This document shows positions 1 to 13,059 of a stretch of 64,000 bases of DNA, piece by piece. The stretch is from Coturnix japonica. Taxonomy: Eukaryota > Chordata > Aves > Galliformes > Phasianidae. Every line of letters begins with the position of its first letter. The first letter of the stretch is position 1. A program made the translations under genes and the position numbers. The notes beneath the pieces were generated by a model. That model was not told the origin of the DNA and searched no databases. It saw nothing but the letters and a program-made list of their open reading frames with translations. The stretch lies in assembly GCF_001577835.2 (NCBI RefSeq), contig NC_029518.1:34465462-34529461 (forward strand), in the 5' to 3' direction.

Positions 1-362
1 AGATATAAATCACTTATTTTCTGGTGGCTCCAGCTCCAGTCCATGTTGGGACTGAGTGGTAGGAGCCACTGCTGGCCTCATCAGAGGGCCCCAGCTCTGA
101 ACCTTGTGTTAGCCAGAATAGCTCTGCCAAAGTCAGAGGGGAAGAGTGGTCCCAACAGCAGGCATGTCCAGCAAAACGGAAGCAGCCTCTCTGCTAGCAG
201 GTCCTGGAGAAGCAGCTCACTCCAGGCTGACTCATCTTTGGCCATTGGAAGCACTTACCTCTTGCTTCACAAGCACAGTGTGTATTCCAAGTGACAAGAA
301 AACCTTGCTTTCTAACCACAGGTTTAAAAATGCTACAGGCAAGTGAAAAACACTGAATTTTC

Positions 363-384
363 TTTTTTTTTTTTTTTTTTTTTT
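363..384. repeat. Poly-T tract
   Basis: An uninterrupted run of about 22 T is followed by TTG/GGTT-rich sequence. It is a simple mononucleotide tract. No transposon body was recognised beside it. Confidence 0.9.
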
Positions 385-1374
385 GGTTGTTTTTGTTTTG
401 GTTGGTTGGTTGGTCTGTCTTTTCACTGACCTTGTCAACACAGATAGCAAAGAGCTGATAGGGGAATACTTGGAAAAATCAAACCTATCTACACAAGCAT
501 ACTGCGGTAGGGTGGACCCTGAGAGAATACACTGACCTTCTCAGCCTCTGTCAATTACTTTTGAAAAATCATGGGGAATGAGAAGTTGCAGGGCATGGAA
601 GATTCCTCATCAGTTTGTGCTGAAGAAGTTGAAGTGCCTCATGACACCCATTGCCATCATCATGAAGAAACTTTGCTTCCTTTCCTGACACGGGAGCCTT
701 CACGCTTGGAAGTAATTTGGAGTGACTTAAAATCCCTTGAGGGAGCCCTGCCTTTCCTAGAGGTAGGAGTCATCCAAGCTGACTGCAGAAAATCATAGTC
801 CAAACTGATTGTCCTAGTTCTGCTTGCAGGGCATGAGCAGGAGCAAAGCTCATCATCCCACAAAGCATGCCTCACTTATATACCAAGTGGGACCAAACTC
901 TTGGTGAAAGTGGCCATTTACCCCACAGCACAGTGGGATTTGGTTAGCTGCAGGTACTAGAGGTACCTACCTACAGGTAGGGAAGGTGTGCACTGAATGG
1001 TAGGGCCCAACCTGGAGAACAGACTTGCTTTTGACCCTTCAAAGCTGCAGAGATCATTCCTGATGACCCACTGAGGATATGCAGTGACATACCGTGGATG
1101 TGAGTGAGCCTGCCCTCTGTTTCCCCTCACCCTTCATGGTACAGCCCACAGGGTGAATATGCTGACAGATATTAACATCCAAGGGGCTGCTTAGACCTTA
1201 CGTTTCTTCCATTCCCTTCCCCTCTTTGAGCCCAAGTGTTTGTACTTGGATGCTCCAAATTCTGCCTCTGTCTCCCATGTCTTAGTGCAGCTTCTTATCT
1301 GTTGGCTGTCTCATTAGAAGCCTTGATGAATGCAATGATGCAGACCCCAAATTATTCTCCCTTTCACTGATTTC

Positions 1375-1570
1375 ATTTGAGTACATGGTAATATTTTCCC
1401 CATACTTTCCAATTTAACATAATGCTGATAAATGATATGACACTGATAAATTTTCATTTTATTTAAGGCTGTTTATCATCCATATCTATTATGGAAAGTC
1501 ATCAATTATGCAAAAAGCGTGAATGTTTAAAGAGCCTCTAAAGTGTCTCTATTTATGGATTGCACGTTGC
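1375..1570. other. Candidate conserved non-coding element
   Basis: This AT-rich, non-repetitive block is dense in TAAT/ATTA-like and GATAA-like words, including paired TGATAAAT-type motifs near 1425-1450 and TTTATCATCC around 1470. It has no open frame. Such composition is typical of vertebrate developmental enhancers flanking regulatory genes, but conservation could not be tested, so this is inference only. Confidence 0.2.
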
Positions 1571-4500
1571 GCCTTCTTTCCCCCTTGTCTGAGCACACAC
1601 CAGCAAGGCTCCTCCATTAAGTGTTGTTTCTGCACAAAGAGCCTGAAAAATGGAACTTGACAGGGACATCCTAGGCAGGCTGGAGGCTTGTTGCAAAATA
1701 TGGCTGTGCTATAAAAATCTCACTTCACAGGAGAATCCCACAACCCTCCAAGCTAGGTCTACATCAGAAGACCAGTAAACCAGACAGATGCAGTGTGCCT
1801 TTGGTCTAACAGCCATACTCTGGTGCTCTCCTGAAGCTGCCTTCCATAGCTTAGCCAGGGCCTTTCGGTACATGTGAATGCTGCCAGCCCCACTGTGGGT
1901 CCTGGAGGGCTCTCACTGGTACAGGAGCACAGCTCACAGCCCAGCTGTACTGTGATTTCCGCAGTCCCCTGGATAAGCTACACCTTTACTGCTCGTCTCT
2001 GAGCTTGCACACAGACCTCTTTGCTACAGTGGACCTTATTCTGCTTGCAGGGCAGCATCTTTGCAGTCAACTTGCATGAATACTGGTATAGATGCCAGCT
2101 TGTTGCGGTGTGTGTATTAAATCACAGAGCTGGGGAAGTTTTGCAGTGAGGAAGGTGAGTCAGAGAGCAGACACCTCACAGATGCCCTTTAAAGCGTTCT
2201 GAGATGCTGGCATCTTGGATCACTTTATTCTTTCCTTTCAAGGTGCTGGGGGAAAAAAGAGCGAAAGTAAGGAAATTAGATTGTAAAAAGCTAATTTACC
2301 AAACAGCACCGTCCTGGCCCGAATCTGATCTCACATATGAAGTGCCAGTAAATCCTGAGTCACCCCGCACACATCTGGATGCTCCTTGGCAGCAGCGCGG
2401 CTCTGTTTATTCAGGTCTGAGGGGGCCCGCAGCTGTGGTGGTGGCAGCGTGCGACAGGAAAGGGAGAGTTTTCTCACACGTCTGACACAAGACTCTGATT
2501 GTGGGGACTGCTGGCGCTGACCTCCCCGTGCTGGGGCTGCTGGCAGGAGGCACTGCAGGCTGTGCTGGCTGCCGTGCCTCGCTCACGGCCCCTGGCTTTC
2601 TCCTCTCCCTGCTGCCTCCCAGCTCCTGCAAAATGGAGCACTTGAGGCATTTAAAAAAAGCTTTGCAGATGTGGCTTCTTCTTTGCATTATCAGGAGGCT
2701 GAAGCAGCAACTGGCTTTCTGCTCTTTGGAGATACAGGCTCCTTGCTCTGCGCCTCGGCGGCTGCAGCAGCAAATCCTAAATGTGTGGGTTCCCTTGGCA
2801 CCGTGTGCTCACGGGCCTCCTCCAGTGAGACGGTTTGCTCTGAATTACACTTCTGGATGCCTGTAGCGTTGGGAAGTGTCCTGCGGCTGCTGTAGGTTTG
2901 GGTACTTAAACAGCTCTCTGAGGTAATTAGTTGTGCTTTTAAATTACTTACAGTTTCTATCGTGCTGTAGGGGATGTGTTGGGTTGTGACAAAGAAGGGA
3001 GCGTGAAGCCGGCGCAGTGGGATGTGTGGTGGCATCTGGTGTTTTTAAATGTGCCACACAAGGTCACCTCTGTGTTCTGCCTGCACCCTGCCTGCTCACC
3101 GCAGAGCTTGATGGACTTTACCACGAAATCGTTTGTTTTCTTTCACTCTTCCTTTTCTCTCGTAGCCATCAGGAGATGCCCTTGGCAGTGCATCGTGCCT
3201 TTAAGCCAAGTAAGCAATAATGCAAGATAGGATTTGGAGCCATTGTGTCTTTTACAGAGTGCATTAGAGGCATGAGATCAAAGGCTGGCTACTTCTAGTG
3301 CTTGAAGAGTTCCCGTGGCACATTAGCAGGGAAATTTTCTTTACTGGCTCAAATGGCTATGCACATTTTTCCATTCAGATTCTGTTCTTTTTCCCTAGTC
3401 TCACAGGAGGAGGATGGCTTCTCCCATCACACACCACCTCACAGTGCTCTTGTCCTGGTCTGACCTGACTCGCTAAGCTTGCTATGGATTTTGTACCTGT
3501 GCTCTGACTGTTGGGCTGCATCAGAACTGCTCTTCCTGAGATAAACCATTTGCATCACAGCTGTAAGCAAGTCCAGCTTCTCTTGTGACATACAGAAAAC
3601 TGTTATTCAGCTCAGATAGCTCCCTTCCTTACATGATGACAAAAGGGTGATGTTTGTTTCTAGCCCTCTGGGAGGCCACCCATGGTCCTCAGTGTCCCAG
3701 CATGTTCCTGTGCATGTGAGCATCCCTGAGGCTGCTTCCTGGAGATGGCTGTCACATCACATGGGCCAGTTCCACTATATGCCAGTGATCCTTGATATAT
3801 GGCTTTGGTATTTCACTTCTTCTGCTGGACATACTTTCCAGTGCATCCTGGGAGCATGCTTGTCTTGCTATAACTGCATCCCATGGGCACCCCAAATCAT
3901 TAATCACCAATGTGCTCTTTTCCCTTTCTTCTGGTTCTAGATGAGTTCCCAGTTCATAGCGTAAATTCCTGCTGTTAATCCATAAGCCATAACCTTTACA
4001 TTGGGAACTGTTCAACACAATTAGATTTCCGTTACGTGATGTTCTTTCCTGCAGTTAAACATGACTTGCTTTACTCATGCAGCCACCCTCAGGTGAGATT
4101 TAATTGTAAACTTGGGGTTCGAGCTCTGTGCTTGCATACCGCTCTGTGAACTCTCCGCTCTATCAACCCATCACCTGTACTCATCTCAATACATGAGCAG
4201 TCATCCACAGCTCTCTGCAGCCTTGTTCTGCTGGGCTGAGTACAAAGCATGCAGCCAGAAAGGTTGTTCAGCACTGGCACGGCCAACCTCAGGCTGAACA
4301 GCAGCCCTGTCCAAAGGACCCACTCTTTCCAGGGCAAAGAAACTCTTTCCATTAGCTGAAGAATGAATCCAGGGGTGGCTGGGAGTCAGGTCACCCTGAC
4401 TGCAATGTAAACATGGTACCTGCTCTGGTGCAAGCTGCAGTGGAAAACAAAGGCACAATAGACCAGACAAGGTCATTACACACAATTTGATCCAATTATA

Positions 4501-7500
4501 TATCTTAACCCGTGGCTCTTTGCGCTGTAAGTTTGATTTTGTGCTTAGAGGCAGAGAAAGCAGCCTTTTATATAATGGAGCAGCGCTGGGCACTGAAACG
4601 CATCTCCTCTCACATAAAGCAGCAGTAATGCCTCCTAAATCCACCTGTCCCTCAGCTGAGCGTTCATTTACCCACACTTCTGTGGCCGCTGTTCTCTGCA
4701 GTCAAAAAATGTTGGTATGCAGGAAAAGTTTCCTCTGGCAGTGAGGGCTGCAGCAGCCCCCCTTCCCCAATCCCAGAGGCTGCTTTGATGCCACAAGAGC
4801 ATGACAGTAAGAGAAATGCCTGGGGAAGTGAATCAATAGAGGCAGGCCGGCCAGCTGCAGGGTGAGGATGGGGTAAATTGCTGGAAGAAACTTTCCCAGC
4901 CACCAGACAAGTTGGGAGAACAATACAAAGAACAGGATGTGAGGCACTTCCCGGCACTGGCGACTCTGCGCCAAGGAGCGCGGCCGCTTCCAGGGCTATC
5001 TTTATACCCCTGTAATCTGGAGACATTTTCTACTGTTTTCTCTCAATTTCTGTGCTCATTGGGAAGCTGTTGTTTCTTTTAGCTTTCATTCAGAGAGCCA
5101 ATCCTTGCTGCAAAAATATGAGGCCGTGTTCCTCCACCCTTCCGATCGATGCCACCCCTGGCAGATCTCTGAGCGAGACTAGGAATAGTCCAGTTCCCCC
5201 TCTGGCATCTGGTTGATAGAGCAATGCCCACGCTTTTTGCTTTTCCCATCCCTCTCCCTCCTCCCATCCCTGAGGGATGGAGACATTTGTTGCTTGTTCT
5301 GATGTCTGCTACCAGCCACTCTCATCTCTGTGTGTAGATCTCATAGAGGTGCTTCTCCCTAGAATATCTAAGCTGTTGCAAGTGAAAGAAAGAAACACTC
5401 TACCCTGTGATTTTCCTCCCTGCTATCAGGAAACAGGTTTGTTTGTTTTTTAATGAATGTAAAAGAATGCAGATAGCAGAGAGGAAAAGCCTGGGCTCTG
5501 AGCTCTGTGTTTCTTTATTTAGGCTCCTCCATGTGCATCAGCTGAGCCCAGCAGGCAGCAAAGCAAGAGGTGGATGTTATTTCAGGAAAAGCCTGGTCCC
5601 TTGGGCTTAAGACAGAGCAGCATCCCAGGCTGCAATCCCCTGGCGCCTGTTGCACTTAGGGAATTTGGGCGGAAAAAGGAATCCCAGCAATGCAACTTTT
5701 CTCTTCTATCCTCTAGGTTTCGCAGAGCAAGTGTACCCAGGGCAGCTCGGTTCTACTAGAACAGGTCACAGTTTACTACATGGTCTGGTATTTCCCACTG
5801 CTCTGGTGCTGGACATTAAACAGGAGACCAAGGAGCATTTCTGTGGCATAATGTGAGAGACTGATAGTGTATGACAGTGCTGGAGGCTCTGCAGCTTGTA
5901 GGAGCGGGATGTATGCCACGTGGGCAAAGCAGCAGAGCCCCGTGGCTGTGCAAGGTGGCATGGGCTGAACGGCAGCAAAAAGGCTCCTTCTAGCCACAGG
6001 CATGCTGCAGTGCTCTCTGGAAACCACAGCTGAAATCACAGTCACATTGATGTCAACACCAAAAAGGAAAAACAAACAGCAAAGTGATGTGACAGACTCA
6101 GCACAATATTTCTCTTGACTTACTGATCAACACTTCACGCTAGTTTTAGGTGTTTCTAGCTTACTGAAAGTCCAATTCTAGTCTCAAAATGTCATGTCAG
6201 CATGAAAAGAGGGAGTGCATCACATACAGCAAGCTGCTTAGGCTTTTCATTTTCTTTCAAATGTACGTATTTTGGCCACAGCTCTTTGCTGATTTCAGCA
6301 CAGATGAAGGTTTGGTCAGCCTGAATTTGCATCTTTCAGTGCATGAAACATTCATCACACTTTTTATTTTTTACCTGGCTGTAGCCATGATGTTGTGTGA
6401 AGCACAGTTTCACTGTACCTGGGTAGCTAGGATACATCTGTTCTTTGGGATCTGAGCAGCTCTGAGGTAGGTCACCTTTGCCTCTAAAACCAATACTCAT
6501 TTGCACATTGTAAAGCATATTTCCTCCTCAGTCACACAGGATTTTTGCTTCTTTCAAAGTATTTCTTTTGTAGCAGATTTTTATGCAGATTTTTTTGCAA
6601 TAACTTGTTACTAGGTTGTTTTCCATTGATGCGGAGAAATCTTTCATGCAATTTGCATCCCATTAACAGCTTCATAAGAGATGATCCTGATTCTAATAGC
6701 TCTGCACAATAAGCCAATAAAGCCAAATATGGAAGGGATTATGAAGTGCATTGCTGTTATACCCGCAAAATGGCTCATCCTTTCAAAATAGAGGTATTGA
6801 CTCCTCCGACACTGAAGGTTAGTCCTTAGAGTTACAACTGTCTGGTATTTTTTCAGCAGTGCTTTGACTAACTTTTTTCTCCTGTTTTTTGCCCTGTCCA
6901 TTTTCTTGCACTAGCAGCGGTGACCACAAAACCAAAGCAGAGCCCCAGTCTTCACGGACTGATGCCTCACAGGTGGGTGTCAGATGCAGTCTTCCAGGTG
7001 CAAAACACTGCCAGATTGCAGCACTGCAATAAAACCAGTGTTACATCATTGCTGCAGTGGTGGAACAACAACAGAACCTGCCTTGGGGCAGGTATATGCA
7101 CTAGCCATGGTCCCTGTCACAAACACCTTCCTGTAGGCATTTTACATCATATACTACAAGTTTCCACCACCTGTAGGACAGGCCAGGAGTCTGTGCTGGG
7201 GCTTACAGAGCTGCTTTGATGCTGTGTGGGCTGGTGGGGAGAACTACCAGCCATGGAAATGAGTAACTCTCTCCCTGGTGTCAGTTGCAATCTGCTGTCT
7301 CAGGGTTTTCCTACATGGGGGTTTGAAGTGAAGGGCAGACATTAGAAGCAGGCCTCCTGCTCTGTAGAGAGATGAAGGAGAATGCCTGTGTGGGAAAACT
7401 CATCACAGCATGAGACCCTGTGTATTACGTCAGTCATGCACAGTCCCTGTGTGTAAGACAGACATAGAGACATAGTGTGTATGACAGACATAGAAGCTTT

Positions 7501-10500
7501 GGGGCAGTGGTAGTGACCAGTGTAGCACTCATGTGTTGGGGTCACCAGCATCTGCGTATGGGACATCCCCTGTCTGTCTTGGCTGGAGAGCCAGTAAGAG
7601 CCACCATGGTCACCATAGGTCACTGCTGCTCCCCACACTCACTTGAGATGTGCCAGAGTAGCCACATGGGACGTAAAGAATGTGGCAGACTGGGAAGGCA
7701 GAGCAAGGCAGCAGCTGAAGGTACTACAAAGATGTGGGAAGGTTTCTGCTCCCGTCCCTAAGCAAGCACATGTGTATGCTATGCTGATACTTCTGTTTCT
7801 TACCAGGGTTGGAAAATTGCAGCTGTGGTGGATGAGATGGTGGGGGAGTGGGAGTTGGGCAGTCTCATGTGGTGGGGAGCTGGCTTGGAGGAGAGAAGGG
7901 GGATGGTGGGAAAGGGAACAGTAGACACCCTAGCTTAGGAATCACTTTTCCTTCCAGCCACCAGATCCATCCTTGCCTGCTCCTGCTTCTTCTGGAAACA
8001 GCACTGGGGTCACTCACCCTTCTGGTTCCCTCATGCCCTCTCTTTTCCTGCAGGTCACAGCCTGATGTTCTCACACATGAAGTAACCGTCCAGGCTCCTG
8101 AGAAATACACAAGAGGGCTCTTTCTTGATCAGTGGCAATGCTCAGACCACACTCCTTCCTAGTGTACATGTAATGTTGTATGTGTTGTTAACTTGCTTGG
8201 TTGCCTAACAGAATTTCCTCTGTCTGCAATGAACAGCACTCAAAATAATTTTTTTACCTTCTTTGGTCACATTCATACATACTCGTTTTCTTTTTCAATC
8301 ACTGAGCCATTATATGGCTTCAGTGCATTTGAACCACTTGAGTATTTTGGTCTGGTGTTTGACTTTGTGGTCATCAATGTTGTCTTTTTGCCTCCATTTG
8401 ATTTGGAGGTTGCCTGCAAGTAGGGCCCACCATCAGCTGCTGTCACAGTGCTGATGAGGTGGATGCAGTATAAAAGAGCTTAGTCTCACCCTTCTTAGCT
8501 CAAGGGTCCTCTTCCATCACCCCAGCCACCTGAGGATGCTGCCCTTGTAACAGTGGGCCAAGGTTCTTGGTTCTCATATATGTGGCAGACTCTTGCATAC
8601 AGACTGCCATGGTTGGAGCAGCCCTGGTGCTGCTGGGCCTGATCAGGCTTGGCATTGGCAGGGGCTTGATCCCAGCTTCAGTACTGGTCAGCCCTGGTGG
8701 GGTATCTTCTGTTTTTTTATGGCCTCCTGCCAGATGCATGCTTCTCATGGTTGCTCTGCCGGCCATACCCGAGCAGGCCTGGCTCCAGAAAAGTTGGTTG
8801 CGGTCACCACCTGGGACATGGGGTGCCTGTCTCACAAGCTATATCTCCTGCCTTCAAAATGCTCTTTATGTCCATGGGATTTTATACTAACTCAAGTTTT
8901 TGTGCGTCTTAAATTTCTAGCACATGCAGAGTGTAGCTTTACCAAACATTAAAAGATAATTCAGAGAGTTTTAACATGACCCTCCCTTGCTTTCTTTTCC
9001 CTTCCTTTTGGGATCTGAGTTTTTCTTTCCTCTGGCTTGTACGTGTTTAACCCGTTGTCTTATTCTTCTACAACTCTTTTATGTCTATACCTAGTAAGTA
9101 CCAGGACCCCGTTGGTCATAGATAATGAAAATGGTTTCTTCTCCAAAGAGCCTGAACATAAATTGCCTTTTTCTTTGAAGTTTCTGCTTTCAGCTGGTTC
9201 TGTCTTTACCCTTTCCACACTTCTTTTTCTAGATATCTATTTCCTTCCTTCCTCCATCTTCTTTTCATTCCCTGATTTTTTCTCTCATTTTCTGGAACTT
9301 GTTATTCCCTCAGACTTGGCTTCTGTTTTCTTCATTTTCTACTTCTTGCCTCCCCAGTGGCCTCTAAAACTATCTCTAATCCACCGCCTTCTGCTTCAGA
9401 TATTTGCACCTCCTGGCTGGCTCTGCTGTCATCTGGATGCCCCAGCAGCATGCAGAAGGGAGGATGAGGCTTAGCACTTCCTTCTCCATCAGTCTCATGG
9501 CAGAAGCAATGCACATTTTCCTCTTCTCCCCAAAGGCAGGGGTATACGGGATCTCACCCTGGCAGGGCTTGCCACTTCAAACACTACATTTGTATGCACA
9601 GAGTTAGCACTCATCTTAGAAGCCCTTCCAGCACTGGGCCAGCATCCATAGATTTTACCTTAATCAACACATGTCTTTAAGCATTGCTATTGGTAAAGAA
9701 TACTTCAGCAAAATGCTTATTTTCATTACAGTTGTTGTTCAGTTTTCCAGCCACTTGGCACTGTGTGGATTTATGTTTCAGACCACAACAGCTGTAAGTT
9801 GAACGTGGTGCTCCTCAGTATAATTTCCTTTTGCTGTGATTTTATTTCTTCTGGGCCTTCTGGTAATCCTCTCTTAATATGTTCCACTGCATCACTGCAA
9901 GGCCTATGCTGGCACTGAAGGCTTTTACATCTGAAACGAACCATCCTGCTGGCTGTAATTAGTGCTGACACGCACACACGCAGACCGATGCCAGGAAGCA
10001 GAAACATTGTCCTTCAGCCTTACTCATATGGAAAGATCAGAGCTTTGGGGTGCCTTTCTTGTGTGCAGATGCCTTCAAGTACTGGGAAGCAGGGAACTGT
10101 GGCACTGCTCTTGGTTAAACGACAAGCTCTTCTACCCAAGCACGTTGCTGTGGTCTTGACAGGTTACATTTCTGTTTGCAGTGTCACTTCCTATCATGCC
10201 TGCAGCGGAGGTAACTGTTTGCACTGTCATAACATCTCTTCTGCTGGTGCTTCCTGGCCTGCGACACTGCAGAAATTACCACAGGGCACATCGCCCCACT
10301 CTCTGGTCTTTCACTTGAGGATGGCACACAGGCAGTAACGAGGCCCCAAGCAACATAAGCAGCTGTGAAGGCTACCAGACAGTGAACTGCCTCCTGATTG
10401 CCTGCCCTGGCTTTCCTGCCTAAGCTCTTGGCCATAAGTGGCCTCATGCCCAGGGTACTGCAGCCCTGGAAGTGGGCATCACTGCAGAGCCTCCAATGGT

Positions 10501-11694
10501 CAGTTGGGGTGGGCTGATGAACAGGGTCCTCTGGAAGAGGTCCTGAACCAGCTCCTTCTGAGAAGTCCTGAAAACGTGTGAAAGCTCATAGGCTTGATAG
10601 CTGTCAATAAAATGCCTTCTGTTAGATTTCAGGAATGAGTACAGAGAGATGGCTGCATGGTGCCCCTGATGCTGATGGAATTCCTTTCTTCCCTTGCAGT
10701 AAAAGCAAGGCTGCTTGATGCTGGCAAGAGGTATGAGGCTGTCCAACATGCTGCCTGAAATTCGCAAAGGGAATCATTGGTACTGCTGATTTCAGGTGTC
10801 TTGTATTAATACTGAAAAGAAAAATGGAGCGTTTCCTTTGTACAATTTGTAAAGCTCTGCTAATCTGTGTAATCTGCAGCTAGTGTCCATTTGTGCTGTG
10901 TCTGCAACAATTTCCCTGCTTTGTCATTTCCATCGCAATACGTAGGTGTTGTCTATTTTGCTTGTAAGGTCATCTCAGGCAGTTCTGGTTTGAAATATTT
11001 GTACTTCGAGCTTTCCCCAAACATGTGATAGTTTCTGTTGGCTGCTCTTCTTATTTGGTTTCTTTTTATGTCCTTTATGGGAGGGGAAGTGGATAAGCTG
11101 GGAGGAAAGATGCAATGTCCTTTGTGTGCGGTTAGAGACAAGTATCATCCCCACACAGTGATGAGATCTATCCTCACCTTCACATGCTTTTGTTCCAAAC
11201 TGGAACTTGCATTGACATCACTTCTACAGACATAGAGCTGCACAGGGGACTCCTAGTTGCTGTATAATGAACTGGATACTAATCCCTCCTGGGAGATCAA
11301 CCTTACAAGATGCTCCTCATCCATGTCCCTGTGTATCTGCTGGTCCAGGCTCATTACCAGCCCAGTTCCCTTCTGACATGAGGAAACCCAGCTCTGGGGA
11401 GACACCATCAGCCACACTAACGTGTGGCACACGTGCAACATCTCTTTAACAAAAAATATGGCTAGGCAGTGTTTTATGTGCCTGGCATACATAACTATGT
11501 CACTGTGTCAGTGCACTGATGAACTTCATGTCAGAGAAGCATACAGAGTTAGCAAGAAGACAACAAGTGGTAAAACAAATGAACGTAGCCAAGCTGCTAT
11601 GTTTCGTGGCAGTGCATGAGCATATCCAAGGCATTACTTTAAAAACATGCTGTACTCTTACTCGTGCCACGAGTCTCCACTCTTAGTTAACCTT

Positions 11695-11760
11695 CAGGCA
11701 TTTAAGGTCAGAAGGCACCATCTGAGCCATCAGTTCTGCTGTACAAGTAGCAGACTGGGT
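11695..11760 (-). mobile_element. Possible ancient CR1-type LINE 3' tail
   Basis: The phrase around 11703-11735 (AAGGTCAGAAGGCACCAT and following) resembles, from memory, the widely dispersed reptile repeat word 'aaggccagaagggaccat', which I take to be the reverse-complement 3' end of an old CR1-like LINE. The match is short and degraded. It lies about 1.3 kb before the larger minus-strand relic at 13060-14290 and could be a separate copy or the same insertion's end. Confidence 0.3.
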
Positions 11761-13055
11761 CATGAGAAAAGAGAAGTGAATGAATCTCATGAAGAGAGAA
11801 AGGAAATACCTCTGGACTCGAGATAGGATTCAGATGGGATTGCTGAGGACTACCAGAGTTCCCTCTTTGCGTTTCACTTCAAGTGAGATGAAGTTTCCCT
11901 TTCTTGCACTGAGTGCGAGGTCTGTGGGTAGCCAAGGAAATGTCAGCTGCAGACTTGATGTGATGAAGTGCAGAAGTCTAATGTGGCAAAGAGAAGAGAC
12001 AAGGCTAGAGGGGAAGAGGTTAATGAGTAGAGAGGGACACAAACCTGCATGATATAAAGTCTGGAGGACTTCAAAGGGCAGGCTAAACATGAACAGAAAG
12101 ATGACAAAGCTGCATTTCTAGGTACCTGAGAGAAGGCAGGGAGTTGTGTTAGTTGTGGCTGTCACAGCTAAAAGATGCACTGAGGCACAAGCAAGGATGT
12201 CTAGAGAAGCCAAAAGGAAGCATTTGACAGACCAGGAGACTAGAGAGGAGATTACCATCAGGGTAAGAGAGGAGAAAGTGTGAGTTTGTGGATATTTATG
12301 CATAGCTATGGTACTGCTCAGCAAGCTGCAAGAGGAAACCCTTAACAACACAATCCCCAAAGCTTGCGATGAGATGTCAATTCTTTCAGGAGAATAACAC
12401 CAAGTATACTGCAAGCAAATAATAAAACCACCTCATTTTATTAAGCTGCATCAATTCATGCTGGTTTTATCTCTTCTTATTGCCCATTTTTTCCCAACCA
12501 AAGCTATTTCATTAACTAAAGTTGTGATTACTCTGTTTGGTTCAGTTATCCTCAGTGTGGAATGGCTTCCCATGTTTGAGGTGTTGGGCTGCAGGCTGAG
12601 TTGAACCATCAAGCTTATTCAGCCCTGGAAATTTTAAAAGGAGGAGCTGGTGGTATCAATGTGCATGTGCTCCTCCCCAGGCCCCAGGCAGGACCAACTC
12701 ATTAATGCTTTTTGCACTCTCAGAACACTGGGAACTCTACAGCTCTCTGGGCAACATACTGCAATGCTTACCTGTCCCTGCCCTTGGAAGGTATTTTAAG
12801 TGTAGCTCCTTTGCTCTAACTTAAGGCTGTTACTCTAGTACCCCAAATGGAGTTGGGACTGAAGTTACTCCCTTCCTGATTTATAAGATGACCACAGCTA
12901 TGTCTTCCTCACATCTACACCTAGGTGGAAAAGTCTTATCAATGTTCTTCTGGGTTTTGACTGTTCAGCCTTTCCCTTTGCACCTTTTCTGAACCATTGA
13001 CTGCTACTACTCTCCTTTCCACTTTCTGCTATAAACTCACCATCTCCCTGAACTG
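11761..13055. other. Gene-free stretch
   Basis: Both strands carry only short overlapping open frames (at most about 98 codons) without recognisable domains. I see no RNA gene or clear repeat here. Some of it may be unrecognisable sequence of the old LINE insertion that follows. Confidence 0.5.
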
Positions 13056-13059
13056 CAGC

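Larger units (their letters stand above)
1..11690. other. Gene-free flank, upstream
   Basis: I see no convincing gene here. The open frames are short (at most 145 codons), lack recognisable domains and are often T-rich or overlap on both strands, as expected by chance. The stretch holds a poly-T run near its start, pyrimidine-rich low-complexity sequence around 9000-9380, and AT-rich blocks that look like possible conserved non-coding elements (1375-1570 and about 4470-4640, the latter with TTATATAA-type motifs). No recognisable RNA gene or transposon was found. Confidence 0.6.

Noticed and set aside
9037-9474. 145-codon frame rich in Phe/Leu/Ser that looks like membrane segments
   Set aside because: It lies in a T-rich pyrimidine tract; hydrophobicity follows from composition rather than from a gene.
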